From Streptomyces cyanogenus (GTDB lineage Bacteria > Actinomycetota > Actinomycetes > Streptomycetales > Streptomycetaceae): a stretch of DNA of 64,000 nucleotides. Of the stretch, positions 61,519-64,000 are shown piece by piece (position 1 is the stretch's first letter; every line of letters starts with the position of its first letter). A model generated the notes under the pieces. The model ran no database searches, had not been told where the DNA came from, and saw nothing but the letters and a program-made list of their open reading frames with translations. The stretch lies in contig NZ_CP071839.1 of the NCBI RefSeq assembly GCF_017526105.1, forward strand, positions 8,284,001 to 8,348,000, in the 5' to 3' direction. Made by a program: the position numbers and the translations under genes.

Positions 61519-64000
61519 GTGCGGCGCACGGAGTCGGTCGGGGAGGGCCCGGCGAAGGGGGAGGCCGAGGGGAAGGCTGCCGCGCTCGCCGGAGCAGCGG
61601 CGGTGGCGGACGGGCCGGTTGTGCTGCCCGACGAGGAGACGTTCCGGATGCCGGCCGCCTGGCGGCGGCTGGCGCATCCGCGGCGGGGCGGGACCGAGCG
61701 GAGCGTCGCCGGGCTGCACGCCGAGGCCGAGCAGCGGACGGCGTCCCGGCTGCACGAGGAGGCCGACTGGGTCGAGGCGATGCTGTCCGCCCCCAAGAGC
61801 GACCCGCGGATCGTCCAGGCCACTCGGGACCACCTGAGCGGCCGTCACAACCCGCTGGGTGCCGCGGTGATCGCGTCGCTGACCTACCACTGGCAGTTCC
61901 CGGACGGCATCTACGTCGACGCCTGGGTCCGCGCGCACGGCCTGGCGTTCGCCGCGCAGGCGGTGGTGGAGTACTTCGACGTCGAGCCGCACTACTACCA
62001 GAGCGGCAGCCACCGGCACGACCCCTGGCTCGGCTTCCGTCCCGGCGCGGCCACGGGCAGCGTGTGGGCGTGGGCGAAGTTCGCCGACCGCGTGCGCTCC
62101 CTGCTGTGCGTGGCCGACGAGGACACCTACCGGGAGACGGTCGCCGCACTGGCCGGCTGCCGCACCGGCGTACGCCGCCGTATCGTCGTGTCCTACCTGC
62201 TGCCGGCCGAGCAGCAGTGGGTCGACGAGTGCTGCGTCGACGTACCGCAGGCCGACGAGACGCTGCGCGCGATGCTGCTGTGCTCGCTGAACTCCCCCGA
62301 GCAGCTGAAGCACTTCGGCCGCCGGCCAGGCCTGTGCTGGAACGGCTGGACTACGGCGCTCGTCGCCACCCTCGCCGAGGGCACCGGCAAGGCCTTCGCC
62401 CCGCTCCTCGAGGAGGCCCTCGACCGGGCCTACAACTCCGAGCAGACCCGGGCCTTCGCGAGCATCCTGGTCGAACTGCCGTCGGACGAGGCATTCCGTC
62501 TTCTCCTGGACCGCGCCGGCGACAAACACGTCCGCCCCCACCTGCTGGAGGCCATGCGCCGGTACCCGGTGCGCGCCCTGCGCCTGCTGGGCGCCGAGGC
62601 GACCGGCGCCGGGCAGAACGCGTCGCTGGCCGGTCAGCTGCTCGTCGCGCACGTCCTCGGGCACACCGGCATCACCGCGGCCGTGCTGCCCGACCTGCCC
62701 GCCGAGGTCGCCGCTCTCGTGGCACCCCACCTCGACCGCACCGACCGGCTGGCCGAGGCCCCGGCCGAGGCGCTGCCCGCACTGCTGGTCAGCCCGCCGT
62801 GGGTCGGCAAGCGCAAGGCCCGGAAGACGCGTGTCGCCGCCGAGACACCCGCGGCACCCGAACCACAGGTGGCGTGGCAGCCGGACGAGCAGGAGGCCTG
62901 GGCCAAGGCCGACACCTGGTACGCGAGATGGCGCGCCGGCTACGACTGGTCCCGTGAGATCGAGCACCTCCAGCAAACCGGGCAGCTGAGGAGCTTCCAG
63001 AACGTGCGCCTGTTCGTCGACGGCCCCGAGGACGTCGTACGACCGCTGCTGGCCGACTGCGCCCCCGAGGGCTACTGGGACGGCGAGGCAGCCCTGAAGC
63101 CGGTCGCCGCCCGCCACTCCCTGGCCGCCCTGCCGCTGATGCGGCGTGCCGCGGCCCGGCACCCGAGCACCCTGGCCACGCTGGTGCTGCCGTACCGGGA
63201 CGTGGAGGTCGCCGGGCTGGTGTGCGACTGGCTGGCCCGGCTGAAGTCCGCCGACGCCACCGCCCGCGCCTGGCTGGCCCGGCACGGCCTGGACGCGGTG
63301 CCCTTCCTCGTCCCGCACGCGGTGGGGCCGGCCGGCACGGTCCGGCGCGGCGCGGAGAAGGCGCTGCGGCTGCTGGCGGAGGCCCACGGCGATACGGCGG
63401 TCTTGGCGGCCGTCGCCGGGTGCGGTCCGGAGGCCGCGGGCATCGTCGAGGAGACGCTGGCCGTCGACCCGCTGGTCAGCGCGCTGCCCGCCCGCGTGCC
63501 GACGGTGGGCGCCTGGGCGGACCCGGCGCTGCTGCCGCAGATCCTGCTCCGCGAGGGCGGCGCCCTGCCCGCCGACGCGGTCCGCAACGTCCTGATGCTC
63601 CTGGCGCTGTCCAAGCCCGGCGAGGTCTACCCGGGCCTGGAGGTCCTGACCGCGCACTGCACCGCCGACTCCCTCGCCGGTTTCGCGTGGGGCCTGTTCG
63701 AGCAGTGGCGGCTCGTCGGAATGCCGCCGAAGGAGAGCTGGGCGCTGCACGCGCTCGGCTGGCTCGGCGACGACGACACCGTACGCAGGCTCACGCCGAT
63801 CGTGCGGGCCTGGCCCGGCGAGGGCGGCCACCACCGTGCCGTGGAGGGCCTGACCGTCCTCGCGACCATCGGCACCGACGTGGCCCTGATGCACCTGCAC
63901 GGCATCGCCCAGCGGGTGCCGTTCAAGGCGCTCAAGCAGCGCGCCCAGGAGAAGATCGCCGAGGTCGCCGAGGGCCTGGGACTCACCGGCGAGCAGCTGG
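61519..64000 (+). CDS. DUF4132/HEAT-repeat-like protein (3' end outside window)
   Basis: An open frame of at least 827 residues from GTG 61519 behind GGAGGAGGGG, running off the window without a stop. It starts with a Glu/Ala-rich tail, then long alpha-helical repeats (AFAPLLEEALDRAYNSEQTRAFASILVELP, HLLEAMRRYPVRALRLLG and VRNVLMLLALSKPGEVYPGL), the style of DUF4132/MolR-type HEAT proteins. A PPWVGKRKARKTR segment separates two repeat blocks. The diagnostic DUF4132 C-terminus is not in the window. It lies 149 bp after the CHAT partner gene and may or may not belong to that operon. Confidence 0.65.
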   Translation, partial: MRRTESVGEGPAKGEAEGKAAALAGAAAVADGPVVLPDEETFRMPAAWRRLAHPRRGGTERSVAGLHAEAEQRTASRLHEEADWVEAMLSAPKSDPRIVQATRDHLSGRHNPLGAAVIASLTYHWQFPDGIYVDAWVRAHGLAFAAQAVVEYFDVEPHYYQSGSHRHDPWLGFRPGAATGSVWAWAKFADRVRSLLCVADEDTYRETVAALAGCRTGVRRRIVVSYLLPAEQQWVDECCVDVPQADETLRAMLLCSLNSPEQLKHFGRRPGLCWNGWTTALVATLAEGTGKAFAPLLEEALDRAYNSEQTRAFASILVELPSDEAFRLLLDRAGDKHVRPHLLEAMRRYPVRALRLLGAEATGAGQNASLAGQLLVAHVLGHTGITAAVLPDLPAEVAALVAPHLDRTDRLAEAPAEALPALLVSPPWVGKRKARKTRVAAETPAAPEPQVAWQPDEQEAWAKADTWYARWRAGYDWSREIEHLQQTGQLRSFQNVRLFVDGPEDVVRPLLADCAPEGYWDGEAALKPVAARHSLAALPLMRRAAARHPSTLATLVLPYRDVEVAGLVCDWLARLKSADATARAWLARHGLDAVPFLVPHAVGPAGTVRRGAEKALRLLAEAHGDTAVLAAVAGCGPEAAGIVEETLAVDPLVSALPARVPTVGAWADPALLPQILLREGGALPADAVRNVLMLLALSKPGEVYPGLEVLTAHCTADSLAGFAWGLFEQWRLVGMPPKESWALHALGWLGDDDTVRRLTPIVRAWPGEGGHHRAVEGLTVLATIGTDVALMHLHGIAQRVPFKALKQRAQEKIAEVAEGLGLTGEQL

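Overview
The window is very GC-rich DNA with strongly GC-biased third codon positions. It carries Streptomyces hallmarks: an SsgA-like protein, a gamma-butyrolactone-receptor-type TetR, an LAxTG surface protein, a streptogrisin-type protease, CBM13-tagged secreted hydrolases and a 25-residue bL37-like ribosomal protein. It looks like a chromosomal segment of a Streptomyces species, outside the most conserved core. No tRNA, rRNA or CRISPR array was seen.

Layout. 1-13 kb: the 5' part of a TetR gene, a divergent FAD oxidase/lipid kinase pair, a degenerate Nudix protein, a convergent gap holding an array of TGTGAAC heptamers, a Clp-type ATPase, a GreA-like factor, bL37, a STAS antagonist, an LAxTG surface protein, an LCP cell-wall enzyme and a DUF1206 membrane protein. 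13-26 kb: a butyrolactone-receptor homologue and an MMPL exporter with palindromic sites between them, then an ACT protein, a CoxM-like FAD subunit, an MFS exporter, small enzymes, an SsgA-like regulator and a pirin/GNAT pair.

26-36 kb is a mobile or decayed zone. IS5-, IS1182- and IS110-type remnants, a C-terminal fragment of an FdhF/YdeP oxidoreductase, a TPP-enzyme fragment, an MFS fragment and a frameshifted glycine-rich secreted protein surround one intact operon. That operon encodes a Trypco1-like protein followed by a 1182-residue trypsin-like protease / STAND NTPase / coiled coil / histidine kinase / receiver fusion. Its base composition is visibly lower in GC than its surroundings. 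It is the strongest candidate here for an undescribed system, probably a regulated conflict or stress-sensing device.

36-43 kb is a secreted polysaccharide-degradation block: a GH5 hydrolase, a CBM13-GH19 chitinase, a CBM13-DPBB (RlpA/expansin-like) protein and an alginate-lyase-family protein. A DasR-type palindrome (dre-like) lies upstream of the CBM13 genes. 43-58 kb: a lipoprotein, a DUF6424-like protein, a large SMI1/KNR4 protein, a frameshifted kinase, HtpG, a LysR/SDR divergent pair, a methyltransferase, a streptogrisin-like protease and a frameshifted GH2-AbfB glycosidase. 58-64 kb: a second conflict-type operon, a CHAT protease-TPR-WD40 protein overlapping a small partner gene, followed by a DUF4132-like protein that runs off the end.

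Recurring themes are short tandem repeats in intergenic gaps, several touching a stop or start codon (3393-3830, 4311-4420, 22203-22460, 24062-24110, 52820-52884, 54891-55027), and single-base frameshifts, some in G runs. All functional assignments come from reading motifs by eye; no database search was run.
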